Source: Chryseobacterium oranimense | GTDB taxonomy: Bacteria > Bacteroidota > Bacteroidia > Flavobacteriales > Weeksellaceae | NCBI RefSeq assembly: GCF_025244725.1 | Contig: NZ_CP104203.1 | Location: 744,001-808,000, forward strand | Length of the DNA: 64,000 bases | Reading direction: 5' to 3' | Shown here: piece after piece, positions 8,691 through 17,126 of the stretch | Numbering within the stretch: the first letter of the stretch is position 1 | Layout: the number at the start of each line of letters is the position of its first letter | Notes under the pieces: generated by a model | Databases searched by the model: none | Told to the model about the DNA's origin: nothing | The model's input: the letters and a program-made list of their open reading frames with translations, nothing else | Position numbers and translations under genes: made by a program

Positions 8691-9084
8691 AAATAACAGA
8701 AAAGTGATCGTCATTAATGGCGGTCACTTTTCAAATCTGGAAGGATTCTACAATGAGGTATCTTCCATGCTGATGAAAGATACTGACTGGAAAGTGGGAA
8801 CTCTGGACGGCTTCGATGATATTCTGTATGGCGGTTTTGGAGTGTTCGGGAATGGAGAAGAATTAGAAATTATCTGGAAAGAATCCCAAAAATCAAAAAA
8901 AGATCTCGGTTTTGAAGCAACCCGTGATTTTTACGAAAACAAGATCAGGCAGGGAAAACCTTTCAATATCCAATTGATAAAGCAAAAACTGGATGAACTG
9001 ACTTCAGGAAGAGGACAGACCCTATTTGAAATTTTAGTTGAAATTATAGAATCCCACAAAAATATTAAGCTAATTTTGGATTGA
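8668..9084 (+). CDS. Barstar family protein (ribonuclease-inhibitor fold)
   Basis: 138 aa. After a polar N-terminus the sequence KVIVINGGHFSNLEGFYNEV, then DWKVGTLDGFDDILYGGFG, fits the barstar fold: strand, the NLEGFY helix, and the acidic D-x-FDDILYGG loop that in barstar binds the barnase active site. Barstar-fold proteins inhibit secreted or effector ribonucleases, but no ribonuclease partner is encoded nearby, so this is either an orphan immunity protein or has another role. It starts inside the last codons of purL (23-nt overlap, different frame), so it is likely co-translated with purL. An internal start is possible, but this ATG gives the complete first strand. Confidence 0.72.
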   Translation: MEWNTSNKNNRKVIVINGGHFSNLEGFYNEVSSMLMKDTDWKVGTLDGFDDILYGGFGVFGNGEELEIIWKESQKSKKDLGFEATRDFYENKIRQGKPFNIQLIKQKLDELTSGRGQTLFEILVEIIESHKNIKLILD

Positions 9085-9129
9085 TTTAAAATTAGTCATG
9101 ATTAAAATATAAGAGACACCAATTATTAA

Positions 9130-9756
9130 ATGAAAAAAATGATTTACGGGCTGTTCTTCGGAGACAGCATCACGTATGGAGAATATGACGGAGTATTCGG
9201 AGGCTGGGTAGATATTCTTAAAAGATATGCCTTGCAGCAGTTTCATGAAGGAAAGAATGAGCTGATCCTTTTTAACCTTGGAATCGGAGGTGAAACGACA
9301 GAAGGTTTATTGAAAAGGATGCCTTATGAACTGGCAGCCAGAAATTCAGCGGAAGGAAATATTATTTTTATTGGTTACGGAGCCAATGACCTTGCCAAAA
9401 AAGGTGGAATTCATATGGTAAATCCTGATCAATTCATGAGTAATATCAACGAAGCTGTTCGTCATGCAAAACAATATGCTCATGATATTTACCTGGTCAG
9501 CATTCTTCCCGTTTCTCAAAAGGTAGATGGGATAGAAAGCGCGGCGGGAAAGTTAAGAACCAATGAAGAAGTTCTGGTTTATAATCAGATTCTTAAAGAT
9601 ATTGCTTTTGAAAATTCACTGCATTATATTGATTTTTACACAACTGTTGTAGAGGATAAGGAGATTTTGCTTTCCGCGGACGGTGTTCATCCCAACGAAA
9701 AAGGCTACGGCATAATGGCTGAAACGGCTATATCCATCATAGAAAAATATTTGTAA
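9130..9756 (+). CDS. SGNH/GDSL-family hydrolase (lipase/esterase type)
   Basis: 208 aa, typical single-domain SGNH hydrolase without a signal peptide, hence cytosolic. Block I is FFGDSITYGE with the nucleophile Ser near residue 13, block II contains the Gly of NLGIGGETT, block III is GYGANDLA (Asn oxyanion), and block V is SADGVHPNEKGYG with the catalytic Asp and His near the C-terminus. The family cleaves esters or acyl groups on lipids, sugars or thioesters (for example TesA-like enzymes); the substrate here cannot be assigned. The next gene starts on the last base of this one (TAATG), so the two are translationally coupled. Confidence 0.88.
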   Translation: MKKMIYGLFFGDSITYGEYDGVFGGWVDILKRYALQQFHEGKNELILFNLGIGGETTEGLLKRMPYELAARNSAEGNIIFIGYGANDLAKKGGIHMVNPDQFMSNINEAVRHAKQYAHDIYLVSILPVSQKVDGIESAAGKLRTNEEVLVYNQILKDIAFENSLHYIDFYTTVVEDKEILLSADGVHPNEKGYGIMAETAISIIEKYL

Positions 9757-10088
9757 TGGCTTATCTGTTTTCCTATGGAACCTTGCAGAAAGAAGAGGTT
9801 CAGATTGAGACATTCGGCAGGATTCTGAGAGGTGGAAAAGATATTCTTGCAGGGTATAAATTGGGTAGAGTAGAGATCACAGATCCCGAAGTTTTACGCA
9901 AAAGCAACCAGCAGTATCACCCCATTTTAGAGTTTTCAGGTAATACTGAAGATGAGGTAGAAGGAATCCTTTTTCAAGTTACAGACCAGGAAATTCTGCA
10001 GGCCGATGAATACGAAGTAGATGACTATAAAAGAATAGAAACGGTTTTCAAGTCAGGGAAAGTTGGGTTTATTTATGTTGGAAAATAA
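9756..10088 (+). CDS. Gamma-glutamylcyclotransferase-like (AIG2/GGCT fold) protein
   Basis: 110 aa. The N-terminus LFSYGTLQKEEVQ is the YGSL/YGTL substrate loop of the GGCT/AIG2 fold, and the acidic segment EDEVEGILFQVTD with the following LQADEYEV supplies the conserved Glu of this fold. Family members release 5-oxoproline from gamma-glutamyl amines or peptides, but many small bacterial members are uncharacterised. The start codon overlaps the stop of the SGNH hydrolase gene by one base, so it belongs to the same short operon. Confidence 0.82.
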   Translation: MAYLFSYGTLQKEEVQIETFGRILRGGKDILAGYKLGRVEITDPEVLRKSNQQYHPILEFSGNTEDEVEGILFQVTDQEILQADEYEVDDYKRIETVFKSGKVGFIYVGK

Positions 10089-10156
10089 ATTTATCTTAGT
10101 GTGGTGAAATATTGATTTTATTTGTTAGTTTTATACTTACAAATACAAGAAACATT

Positions 10157-10339
10157 ATGAAAAATCTAAAAAAACTAAAAAGGCAGGAACTGAAAAACGT
10201 GAAAGGAGGAATAGGTCCGTCTTTAATAATCTATCCGACGGACGAAAATGGATATTGCAGCACTCCGCCATATATTTCTTACTGTGCAAAATTTGATGGC
10301 TGTATGACCTCAGAGTCCTGGGATAAATACTGTTCTTAA
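10157..10339 (+). CDS. Bacteriocin-like GG-leader peptide 3
   Basis: 60 aa when started at the ATG that gives the canonical leader MKNLKKLKRQELKNVKGG (double Gly at 17-18); an in-frame upstream extension lacks this feature. The 42-residue core has four cysteines (YC, YC, GC, YC) and several Tyr and Pro. The leader is nearly that of the two peptides at 2.7-3.0 kb, while the core differs. A UUCG-loop terminator follows directly, so this is an independent minigene. No processing or modification genes are nearby. Confidence 0.75.
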   Translation: MKNLKKLKRQELKNVKGGIGPSLIIYPTDENGYCSTPPYISYCAKFDGCMTSESWDKYCS

Positions 10340-10345
10340 AAATAT

Positions 10346-10371
10346 AAGCATTCCTTCGGGAGTGCTTTTTT
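10346..10371 (+). terminator. Terminator of GG-peptide 3
   Basis: Stem AAGCATTCC / GGAGTGCTT (one G-U) with a TTCG tetraloop is followed by TTTT; it lies at the convergent junction with dgkA. Confidence 0.85.
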
Positions 10372-10726
10372 ATTGGAAAATATACTTCCAGTAAACCATT
10401 ATTCCCGTAATGATTGATGCAATGGTCATCAAAAGAACAGCTCCTGCAGAAATATCCTTAATAAAGCCAATTCTTTTGTCAAAATCAGGCTGAATGATAT
10501 CACATATCCTCTCGATTGCAGTATTGAAAATTTCAGCACTTAAAACACCTGCTGAAGCCAGAAGAACCAGTACGGTATCAAATACCGAAAGCCTGAAATA
10601 GAAAATGAGGATGAGGTTGATAAAAAAAGCTGCGATCTCTATCTGAAAATTTCTCTCCGTTTTCAGCATCAGCAAAATACCGCGGAAAGCGTTTAAAAAA
10701 CTTTTGTGGATAGGCGGTTTTTGCAT
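10370..10726 (-). CDS. dgkA: Diacylglycerol kinase family protein (DgkA type)
   Basis: 118 aa integral membrane kinase of the DgkA/undecaprenol kinase family with three predicted membrane segments (about residues 32-48, 50-66 and 93-112). The diagnostic active-site pattern is present: SAEIFNTAIERICD (the E-x-x-N-x-A-x-E motif) and KDISAGAVLL. It phosphorylates diacylglycerol or undecaprenol at the inner membrane and so recycles lipid intermediates. The sequence alone does not tell the two substrates apart. It is convergent with GG-peptide 3, whose terminator touches its stop. Confidence 0.88.
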   Translation of the reverse strand: MQKPPIHKSFLNAFRGILLMLKTERNFQIEIAAFFINLILIFYFRLSVFDTVLVLLASAGVLSAEIFNTAIERICDIIQPDFDKRIGFIKDISAGAVLLMTIASIITGIMVYWKYIFQ

Positions 10727-10952
10727 AGCTCATTTTTAGCAAAGATAGGATTTGTATTTTGATGAATCCGGATATCCGGGAAATGTTTTTGTAAGATGAT
10801 ATCCACCCGGAAATGAAAAACTAGGGATTGGTTTTTATTCGGAAGTTAATAATCAGAAGGAAATTCTGGCATTAAACCAAGCCTGAAAACAGCTTAACGA
10901 TATTTGTTCAAAACTCCTTAAGATTATTTTTTTCATTATAGTTTCTATTTAT

Positions 10953-10960
10953 TATATTTG
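10953..10960 (+). promoter_or_regulatory. Promoter -7 box of dnaN
   Basis: TATATTTG matches TAnnTTTG, 21 nt upstream of the dnaN ATG. Confidence 0.55.
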
Positions 10961-10981
10961 TAGAAACTTATTTTTAAATCT

Positions 10982-12112
10982 ATGAAATTTATTATTTCAA
11001 GTGGTGAACTGCAGAAAGCATTGCAAACTGTAAGTGGCGTAATATCAAGTTCTCAGTCGAGACCGATTTTAGAAAACTATCTTTTTGAATTAGACGGAAA
11101 TAACGTTACCATTACAGCATCTGATGGCGAGACTACTCTTGTTACTTCTCTTGAGGTAAAGTCTGATGATTCGGGTAAATTTGCCGTTCCTGCTAAAATT
11201 TTTCAGGATTTTATCAAGACGTATGGTGAACAGCCTTTAACCTTTGTAGTAAAGGATAACGCAGAAGGAACCGGAAGCCAGCTTGAAATTTTAGATGAAA
11301 AAGATAATTTCGCTGTAGCACTGGATAATGCCGATGATTACCCTGAGCTGCCGGAATTTGATGCATCACAAAGTGTAACAATGCCTGCCGGAGTTTTATC
11401 TGAAGCGCTTACGAATACTCTTTTTGCTACCAGTAACGACTCTCTTCGTCCGGTAATGACAGGAGTATTGTTCCAGTTCGGAGAGAATGAAACCAATTTT
11501 GTTTCTACCGACTCTCACAGACTGGTTGTATATAAAAGAACAGACCTGATGAATGCCGAGCCAATGGAATTCATTATGCCTAAAAAACCTTTGAATATTT
11601 TCAAAAATATTCTGGCAAGCTCCAACGAAGATGTTACGATAGACTTCAATGAGAATATGGCCAAATTTACTTTTGGAAAACATATCTGGATCTGTAGGCT
11701 GATAGATGGGAAATATCCTAACTACACCGCTGTAATTCCGAAAGAAAATCCGAATGTACTGACGATTAACAGAAACCTTCTTTTAGGAGCAATCAAGAGA
11801 GCATCGATCATGTCTAACAAATCTACCAACCAGGTTAGATTTAAGCTGTCTGCCAATATTCTTCACCTTCATGCAGAAGATACGGAATATGCAAACAAAG
11901 CAGATATGCAGATCCCTTGCGATTATAACGGAGAAGACATTAACATAGGCTTCAGCTCGAAGTTTTTAACTGAAATGCTTACTATTCTGGGTTCTGACGA
12001 TATCACCATGAAAATGTCTCAACCTAACAGACCGGGAATCATTGAACCTCTTGACGGTCTTGAAGAAAGTGAAAATATCTTAATGTTATCAATGCCGGTA
12101 ATCGGATTGTAA
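10982..12112 (+). CDS. dnaN: DNA polymerase III beta subunit (sliding clamp)
   Basis: 376 aa, full length. It forms the ring-shaped dimer that tethers DNA polymerase III to DNA. The N-terminal MKFIISSGELQKALQTVSGV, SRPILENYLFEL and the C-terminal MPVIGL, close to the conserved clamp terminus, identify it. Three repeated clamp domains of about 120 residues cover the whole chain. It is not next to dnaA here but stands as an independent unit with its own promoter box and terminator, as often seen in Bacteroidota. Confidence 0.97.
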   Translation: MKFIISSGELQKALQTVSGVISSSQSRPILENYLFELDGNNVTITASDGETTLVTSLEVKSDDSGKFAVPAKIFQDFIKTYGEQPLTFVVKDNAEGTGSQLEILDEKDNFAVALDNADDYPELPEFDASQSVTMPAGVLSEALTNTLFATSNDSLRPVMTGVLFQFGENETNFVSTDSHRLVVYKRTDLMNAEPMEFIMPKKPLNIFKNILASSNEDVTIDFNENMAKFTFGKHIWICRLIDGKYPNYTAVIPKENPNVLTINRNLLLGAIKRASIMSNKSTNQVRFKLSANILHLHAEDTEYANKADMQIPCDYNGEDINIGFSSKFLTEMLTILGSDDITMKMSQPNRPGIIEPLDGLEESENILMLSMPVIGL

Positions 12113-12412
12113 TATTTAAAATACATAAACTATAAGAGACTGAATTTTCGGTCTCTTTTTTATTTTATGTAATATGAGGGATTTTTGAAATTTATTTTGA
12201 TAATTCCTTAGAAATTCTGAAAATAATGCAACATGTTTGTGTGTTTTGATATAAAAAATACATCAAAATAGAACGGGAACGGATCAGAAACTATTTGTCT
12301 TAAAATCCTCCCTAAATTTCTCTATTTCTTAAAAAAACACGACATTTGTACAGGGAAAAACCGTACAGGAAAACCGGTACGGAAATTCAATAATTTTTTC
12401 AAAATATAGCAA
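12113..12412 (+). promoter_or_regulatory. dnaN terminator and pheT leader region
   Basis: This 300-nt gap has a dnaN terminator at 12134-12162 (AAGAGAC / GTCTCTT plus inner pairs, then T-run). Near its end come three tandem, degenerate copies of GTACAGGAAAACC (from 12348, 12363 and 12377). The same region can fold as CCGTAC (12361-12366) / GTACGG (12377-12382). A GACATTTG box at 12341-12348 is close to, but not a full match for, the TAnnTTTG promoter box, so the repeats probably lie in the pheT 5' leader. I see no standard T-box. Confidence 0.4.
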
Positions 12413-14815
12413 ATGAAAATATCAAACAACTGGCTGAAAGACTTTATCAAAACGGAACTGAAAACGGAAAGGATCGGAGAATTCCTTACAGATATAGGTC
12501 TTGAAGTAGAGGGGATTGAAAAATTTGAAAGTGTAAAAGGCAGCCTGGAAGGTATTGTAGTAGGAAAGGTACTGACCTGCGAAAAACATCCGAATGCAGA
12601 CAGACTAAAGAAAACAACAGTTGATGTAGGGAATGGTAAAATATTAAATATCGTTTGCGGAGCTTCTAATGTTGAAGCCGGGCAGACTGTTCCTGTAGCT
12701 GTTGTTGGAACTAAAATTTATGATAAAACCGGAAACTTTTTCGAGATCAAAGAAGCAAAGATCAGAAGTGAAATTTCTCAGGGGATGATCTGTGCAGAAG
12801 ATGAGCTTGGCCTAAGCGAAGATCACGGCGGAATTATGGTTTTGGATGAAACCAAATATGAAGTAGGAAAAAATTTTGCAGACTATTTTGAATTGACCAA
12901 CGATGAAGTGATCGAAATCGGCTTGACTCCCAACAGAACGGATGCCATGTCTCATTACGGCGTTGCAAGGGATCTTCATGCTTTCCTTTCGACCAACCAG
13001 CAGAAATCAACGTTTGAAAAAGTATCTTCTGAAACGGTGAATGGTGAAGGCTCACACAATTTCACTCTGGAAGTGGAAAATGCAGATCTTTGCCCAAGAT
13101 ATATCGGAGCTGTTATCGAAGACGTGAAAATAGCCGAATCTCCGGCATGGTTAAAGGCCAGATTAAAAGCAATCGGTTTAAGCCCAATCAACAATATTGT
13201 AGATATTACCAATTATATTCTTCACGGATACGGACAGCCTCTTCACGCATTTGATGCAGACAAGATTACCGGCAGTAAAGTGAAAGTAGGAACTGTAAAA
13301 GAAGGGACTAAATTCACCACTCTGGATGGTGTTGAAAGAACTTTGAACGGTTCCGAAGTAATGATCAAAGACGGAAAAGATAACCCAATGTGTATTGCGG
13401 GTGTCTTCGGTGGGGCAAACTCAGGAGTTTCTGATGAAACAAAAACGATATTCCTGGAAAGTGCCTATTTCAACCCGGTAGCGGTAAGAAAAGGGGCTAA
13501 ATTTCACGGCCTGAACACTGATGCTTCTTTCAGATTCGAAAGAGGAGTAGACCCTAATATTACCAGAACAGCCATTACCCATGCCATCAAAATGATTCAG
13601 GAGATTGCAGGTGGAAAATTAGTGGGAGATCTGTTAGAAGAATATCCAAAGAAAATTGAAGATAACTACGTAATCATCAGGTTTTCAAGAATCGAACAGA
13701 TTCTGGGAACAAAAATTCACAGAGAAAAAGTAAAGGAAATTTTAAAATCTCTTGAAATCCAGGTTTTAAATGAAATTCAGAACGGACTTGAAATATCTGT
13801 ACCGGCTTACAGGGCAGATGTAACAAGAGAAATTGATGTTATTGAAGAAATTCTGAGAATTTACGGATACAATAAGATTGATGCTCCGCAGAAAATATCT
13901 TTTACACCGGTAAAACTGAGTGCTAACGATCAGGATGAACTTGAAAACAGCTGGGCGAGAACATTGCAGAGCCTTGGTTTTAATGAGGCGATGAACAACT
14001 CACTTACTTTTGTAAAGGATGAAACTGATGCTGTTAAATTACTCAATCCACTGAGCGGAGACCTTGCCTTCATGAGAAAATCTTTATTGGAAGGGCTTCT
14101 TCAGAATGCAGTATACAATATCAACCGAAAAAACCAGGATATCAAATTCTTCGAATTCGGGAAAATTTACCATAAAAAAGAAAAATACGAAGAGAGAAAA
14201 CAGCTTGCAATTCTTGTTACAGGAAGAGATGTTGCCGAAAACTGGCTACAGCCTAAATCTGCAGTAAGCTTCTATAACCTGAAGGCCTATGTGAAAGTTT
14301 TGCTGGAAAGACTTGGAGTAGACTATAAAGAAGTTGCTTTAACAGACGAAAGATTCTCTGATGCATTAGCTTATGAAGCAGGTGATAAAACTTTAGTGAG
14401 AATCGGAAAAGTAGCTCCGGTTTTATTAAAGGATTTTGACATTGATCAGGAATGTTTCTATGCCGAAATCGAACTGGAACTGGCTCAGCAGCTGCGTTCT
14501 GAAACGGTGCTTACGTTCAAGGATATTCCTAAATTCAATAAAATCAGAAGAGACCTTGCTTTATTGATTGATAAGAATATTAATTACCAGGACCTTTATC
14601 AGACGGCGAAAAAGAATAAATCTCCTTTTATCAAAGACATCAACTTATTCGATGTATATGAAGGGAAAAATCTTCCGGAAGGAAAGAAATCTTATGCGAT
14701 GAGCTTTGAACTGCTTAATGAGGAAAAAACGCTGGAAGAAAAAGAAATTTCTGAAGTAATGGATTCACTGATCAAGGCATTCCAGAAAGAATACAATGCA
14801 GAATTAAGATCTTAA
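12413..14815 (+). CDS. pheT: Phenylalanyl-tRNA synthetase beta subunit
   Basis: 800 aa, the normal bacterial length. With PheS it charges tRNA-Phe. In order: MKISNNWLKDFI start, an OB-fold tRNA-binding domain (about 40-150, with KHPNADRLKKTTVDVG), the B3/B4 editing domain (about 210-400; SPINNIVDITNYILHGYGQPLHAFDADK is its core), the B5 domain (about 410-480, EEILRIYGY at its end), the catalytic-like core, and a C-terminal anticodon-binding FDX-ACB domain (about 705-800, KFNKIRRDLALLID). pheS is not adjacent. Confidence 0.96.
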   Translation: MKISNNWLKDFIKTELKTERIGEFLTDIGLEVEGIEKFESVKGSLEGIVVGKVLTCEKHPNADRLKKTTVDVGNGKILNIVCGASNVEAGQTVPVAVVGTKIYDKTGNFFEIKEAKIRSEISQGMICAEDELGLSEDHGGIMVLDETKYEVGKNFADYFELTNDEVIEIGLTPNRTDAMSHYGVARDLHAFLSTNQQKSTFEKVSSETVNGEGSHNFTLEVENADLCPRYIGAVIEDVKIAESPAWLKARLKAIGLSPINNIVDITNYILHGYGQPLHAFDADKITGSKVKVGTVKEGTKFTTLDGVERTLNGSEVMIKDGKDNPMCIAGVFGGANSGVSDETKTIFLESAYFNPVAVRKGAKFHGLNTDASFRFERGVDPNITRTAITHAIKMIQEIAGGKLVGDLLEEYPKKIEDNYVIIRFSRIEQILGTKIHREKVKEILKSLEIQVLNEIQNGLEISVPAYRADVTREIDVIEEILRIYGYNKIDAPQKISFTPVKLSANDQDELENSWARTLQSLGFNEAMNNSLTFVKDETDAVKLLNPLSGDLAFMRKSLLEGLLQNAVYNINRKNQDIKFFEFGKIYHKKEKYEERKQLAILVTGRDVAENWLQPKSAVSFYNLKAYVKVLLERLGVDYKEVALTDERFSDALAYEAGDKTLVRIGKVAPVLLKDFDIDQECFYAEIELELAQQLRSETVLTFKDIPKFNKIRRDLALLIDKNINYQDLYQTAKKNKSPFIKDINLFDVYEGKNLPEGKKSYAMSFELLNEEKTLEEKEISEVMDSLIKAFQKEYNAELRS

Positions 14816-14837
14816 ATCTTAAAACAATATATCACTG

Positions 14838-14863
14838 AAACGGACTTTTTAGTCCGTTTTTTT
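14838..14863 (+). terminator. Terminator of pheT
   Basis: Stem AAACGGACT / AGTCCGTTT with a TTTT loop is followed by a T-run. Confidence 0.85.
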
Positions 14864-14941
14864 GTTTTACTTCCAAATATTGAAGTTATACATGCTGTAA
14901 CGATCATTAATATCTCCAAATTTCAAGTGTAAAAAATCTGC

Positions 14942-15257
14942 TAGAAAATAAAAAATATTTTCAAAGAAGTCATTCAATAGCAATATAATGGCTTTCTTTT
15001 TTGTCTCTCGCTGATTAAGCTGATCTAGCAGATGATTATGATAATCATTATTCAAAATTATAGCACAAAAAGATCTGCTTGATCTGAAAATTTGCGAGAA
15101 AGTATAAAATATTTTCAAAGAAGTCATTAGTAGCGAAATTATCGCTTTCTTTTTTGTCTCTCGCTGATTAAGCTATCTAGCAGATGATTATGGTAATCAT
15201 TATTCAAAATTATAGCACAAAAAGATCTGCTTGATATGAAAATTTGAGAGAAAGTAA
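14942..15257. repeat. Tandem duplication of a ~154-bp AT-rich unit
   Basis: Unit A (about 14942-15095) and unit B (about 15096-15249) match nearly end to end with an offset of about 154 bp. They share ATTTTCAAAGAAGTCATT, GGCTTTC or CGCTTTC before TTTTTTGTCTCTCGCTGAT, a TAATCATTATTCAAAATTAT stretch and AAAAAGATCTGCTTGAT. A third partial copy (GAGAAAGTAAAATATTTT) begins near 15248. Each unit contains near-inverted ends (TCTCGC ... GCGAGA) and CTAGCAGAT ... ATCTGCT, so each can fold into an imperfect long hairpin. A minus-strand frame crosses the first unit but has no coding character. The gap 14816-15471 otherwise holds only the pheT terminator and the element at 15276. Confidence 0.8.
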
Positions 15258-15275
15258 AATATTTTTACAGAAAAA

Positions 15276-15338
15276 TTCAATAGGAGCGGGCTTTAGCCTG
15301 CTTTCAAATCATCTCAAATCCCCCGGCTTTAGCCAAAA
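15276..15338. repeat. Dispersed GGCTTTAGCC element, copy 1
   Basis: It begins TTCAATAGGAGCGGGCTTTAG, continues CCTGC, has a variable middle and ends GGCTTTAGCCAAAA. The same arrangement occurs at 55030-55090. The core GCGGGCTTTAGCCTGC is a near-palindrome. It is gene-free and probably a small non-autonomous repeat. Confidence 0.7.
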
Positions 15339-15471
15339 AATAAAAAATATCCCATTATTCCTGTTTATTAAGAAATTTGGAAATTAGAATTCTTAAAAAA
15401 GTAATAAAATCTTTCACAAACCGTTTAAATAATATAATTTCCTTAAATTTGAGTAAATCAAAAAGAAAAAA

Positions 15472-15882
15472 ATGAAAAATCTTTTTTTAAGTATAGGTGC
15501 GGCTGCTATCTTGGCGTCGTGCGGCACAATGACGAGTGCTTCTGCCTCTAAAGTAGGAAAGGCTCAGCCTTCACTGGCCAATACAAAATGGACCTTGGCA
15601 GATAATGTGAAAGGAAAAGTTCCCACCCTTAATATCGAAGGTGAAAAGATCAATGGAAACGGAGGATGCAACAACTATTTCGGAACGGCTAAAATAGATC
15701 CTTCTACAGGTGATTTTTCTGCGGGACAAATGGGATCTACAAAAATGATGTGCAACAATATGAGCGTTGAGCAGAATTTTATGGATATGGTAGGAAAAGC
15801 TAATAAATATGTTGTTTCCGGAACAACCTTAGAACTTTACAAAGACAATCTGCTGCTGTTGAAATTCAATAAAGCTGAATAA
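15472..15882 (+). CDS. META-domain lipoprotein (HslJ-like)
   Basis: 136 aa. The signal peptide ends in a lipobox (ILASC, Cys at about residue 17), so it is a lipoprotein. The mature part is a META/DUF306 domain: the N-terminal LANTKWTLADN strand, then NIEGEKINGNGGCNNYFG (the conserved G-x-GGCNN-x-F/Y motif), and a second M-C pair (TKMMCNNMSVEQNFM). META domains occur in HslJ and related envelope-stress proteins; the molecular function is not established. A bidirectional terminator separates it from the next, convergent gene. Confidence 0.85.
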   Translation: MKNLFLSIGAAAILASCGTMTSASASKVGKAQPSLANTKWTLADNVKGKVPTLNIEGEKINGNGGCNNYFGTAKIDPSTGDFSAGQMGSTKMMCNNMSVEQNFMDMVGKANKYVVSGTTLELYKDNLLLLKFNKAE

Positions 15883-15884
15883 AA

Positions 15885-15917
15885 TAAAAAAGGAACTCGA
15901 TTGAGTTCCTTTTTTTA
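15885..15917. terminator. Bidirectional terminator
   Basis: AAAAAAGGAACTC / GAGTTCCTTTTTT with a GATT loop, between convergent genes. Confidence 0.88.
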
Positions 15918-15931
15918 TGTTTAGGTAGTTA

Positions 15932-16171
15932 TTATTCTTCCTCTTCTTCGTCGTACTTAGCCAACTCTTCATCGCACCATTTAAACGCAGCTTCTACCAC
16001 TTTTGTAGCCTCGTCTGCCATAGTTTCCTCATCGTCACCTTCCAAATCATCCAACCATTCCACTTCTTCTTCCTCTACGTTTAAGATAAATCTTGGATAT
16101 TCTGTATGAACTACGAATAAATCTTCAGGAAATTCCGAATTGTCTGCTAATAAAAACTTTGGTAATTTCAT
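15932..16171 (-). CDS. Small acidic protein of unknown function
   Basis: 79 aa, very acidic, with Glu/Asp runs at about residues 33-50 and a Glu-rich C-terminus (KYDEEEEE). The N-terminus MKLPKFLLADNSEFPEDLFVVHTEYP is well ordered in appearance and the length is that of a conserved small protein seen in Flavobacteriia; I do not know its function. It lacks a signal peptide and is predicted cytosolic. It is followed 52 nt upstream by the hydroxyacyl-CoA dehydrogenase gene on the same strand, so the two may share a transcript. Confidence 0.75.
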   Translation of the reverse strand: MKLPKFLLADNSEFPEDLFVVHTEYPRFILNVEEEEVEWLDDLEGDDEETMADEATKVVEAAFKWCDEELAKYDEEEEE

Positions 16172-16223
16172 TTTTTTAATATTTTAACTTTAATCAAAGA
16201 TAAATAAAATTATTGACTTAAAA

Positions 16224-17117
16224 TTATTTCAAAAACATTTTTGAAACTTTTTCAGCTTTTTTGCTTTCCGAATAATCATAGAATCCTTCACCGGACTTTA
16301 CACCCAGTTTTCCGGCCATTACCATGTTTACAAGAAGCGGATTCGGAGCATATTTCGGATTTTTGAAGCCATCATACATTACATTAAGGATGGCAAGACA
16401 AATATCAAGACCAATAAAATCTGCCAATTGAAGAGGACCCATCGGATGTGCCATTCCAAGCTTCATTACTGTATCGATTTCTTCTACGCCAGCTACTCCG
16501 TTGTAAAGTGTTTCAATAGACTCATTAATCATTGGCATAAGGATTCTGTTGGCCACGAAACCTGGATAGTCATTCACTTCCACAGGAACTTTGCCCAATG
16601 TTTTGCTCATTTCATAGATAGCATCGAAGGTTTCTTTAGAAGTAGAATACCCTTTGATAATCTCTACCAGCTTCATGATAGGAACCGGATTCATAAAATG
16701 CATTCCGATCACCTTATCAGCTCTTTTGGTAGCAGCAGCAATCTTGGTAATAGAAATGGAGGAGGTGTTTGTAGCCAGAATACAGCCGGCAGGTGCCAGT
16801 TCATCCATCTGTCCGAAGATTTTCAGTTTCAGATCCTGATTTTCGGTAGCTGCTTCAACGATAAGGTCTGCACTTCCTGCAGCATCTTTAAGCTCTGTAA
16901 ATGTGCTGATATTCCCTAAAGTCTCAGCTTTTTGTTCTTCTGTAAGGTTTCCCTTTGCAATAATTCTGTCAAGGTTAGTTGTAATTGTTTTCAATCCTCT
17001 GTCCAGCGCATCCTGAGATACATCTACCAGATTTACTTTGAATCCGCTTTGTGCAAAAGTATGCGCAATACCATTTCCCATGGTTCCAGCTCCAATAACT
17101 ACAATGTTTTTGATCAT
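16224..17117 (-). CDS. 3-hydroxybutyryl-CoA / 3-hydroxyacyl-CoA dehydrogenase
   Basis: 297 aa, normal for the short single-function family. It oxidises 3-hydroxyacyl-CoA to 3-ketoacyl-CoA with NAD(P). The Rossmann motif VIGAGTMGNGIAHTFAQSG lies at residues 5-23, the catalytic His in IGMHFMNPVPIMKLVEII near 140, and the C-terminal helical domain holds YPGFVANRILMPMINE and AHPMGPLQLADFIGLD. It could be Hbd (butanoyl-CoA) or PaaH (phenylacetate path) type; no other pathway genes adjoin, so the substrate is open. The upstream small secreted-protein gene ends 9 nt before its start, so they may be co-transcribed. Confidence 0.92.
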   Translation of the reverse strand: MIKNIVVIGAGTMGNGIAHTFAQSGFKVNLVDVSQDALDRGLKTITTNLDRIIAKGNLTEEQKAETLGNISTFTELKDAAGSADLIVEAATENQDLKLKIFGQMDELAPAGCILATNTSSISITKIAAATKRADKVIGMHFMNPVPIMKLVEIIKGYSTSKETFDAIYEMSKTLGKVPVEVNDYPGFVANRILMPMINESIETLYNGVAGVEEIDTVMKLGMAHPMGPLQLADFIGLDICLAILNVMYDGFKNPKYAPNPLLVNMVMAGKLGVKSGEGFYDYSESKKAEKVSKMFLK

Positions 17118-17126
17118 TTTTTTCTT

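Noticed and set aside
14867..15127. A minus-strand frame of 86 residues
   Set aside because: It lies across the tandem repeat and the pheT terminator tail and has no protein-like conservation signals or ribosome binding site.
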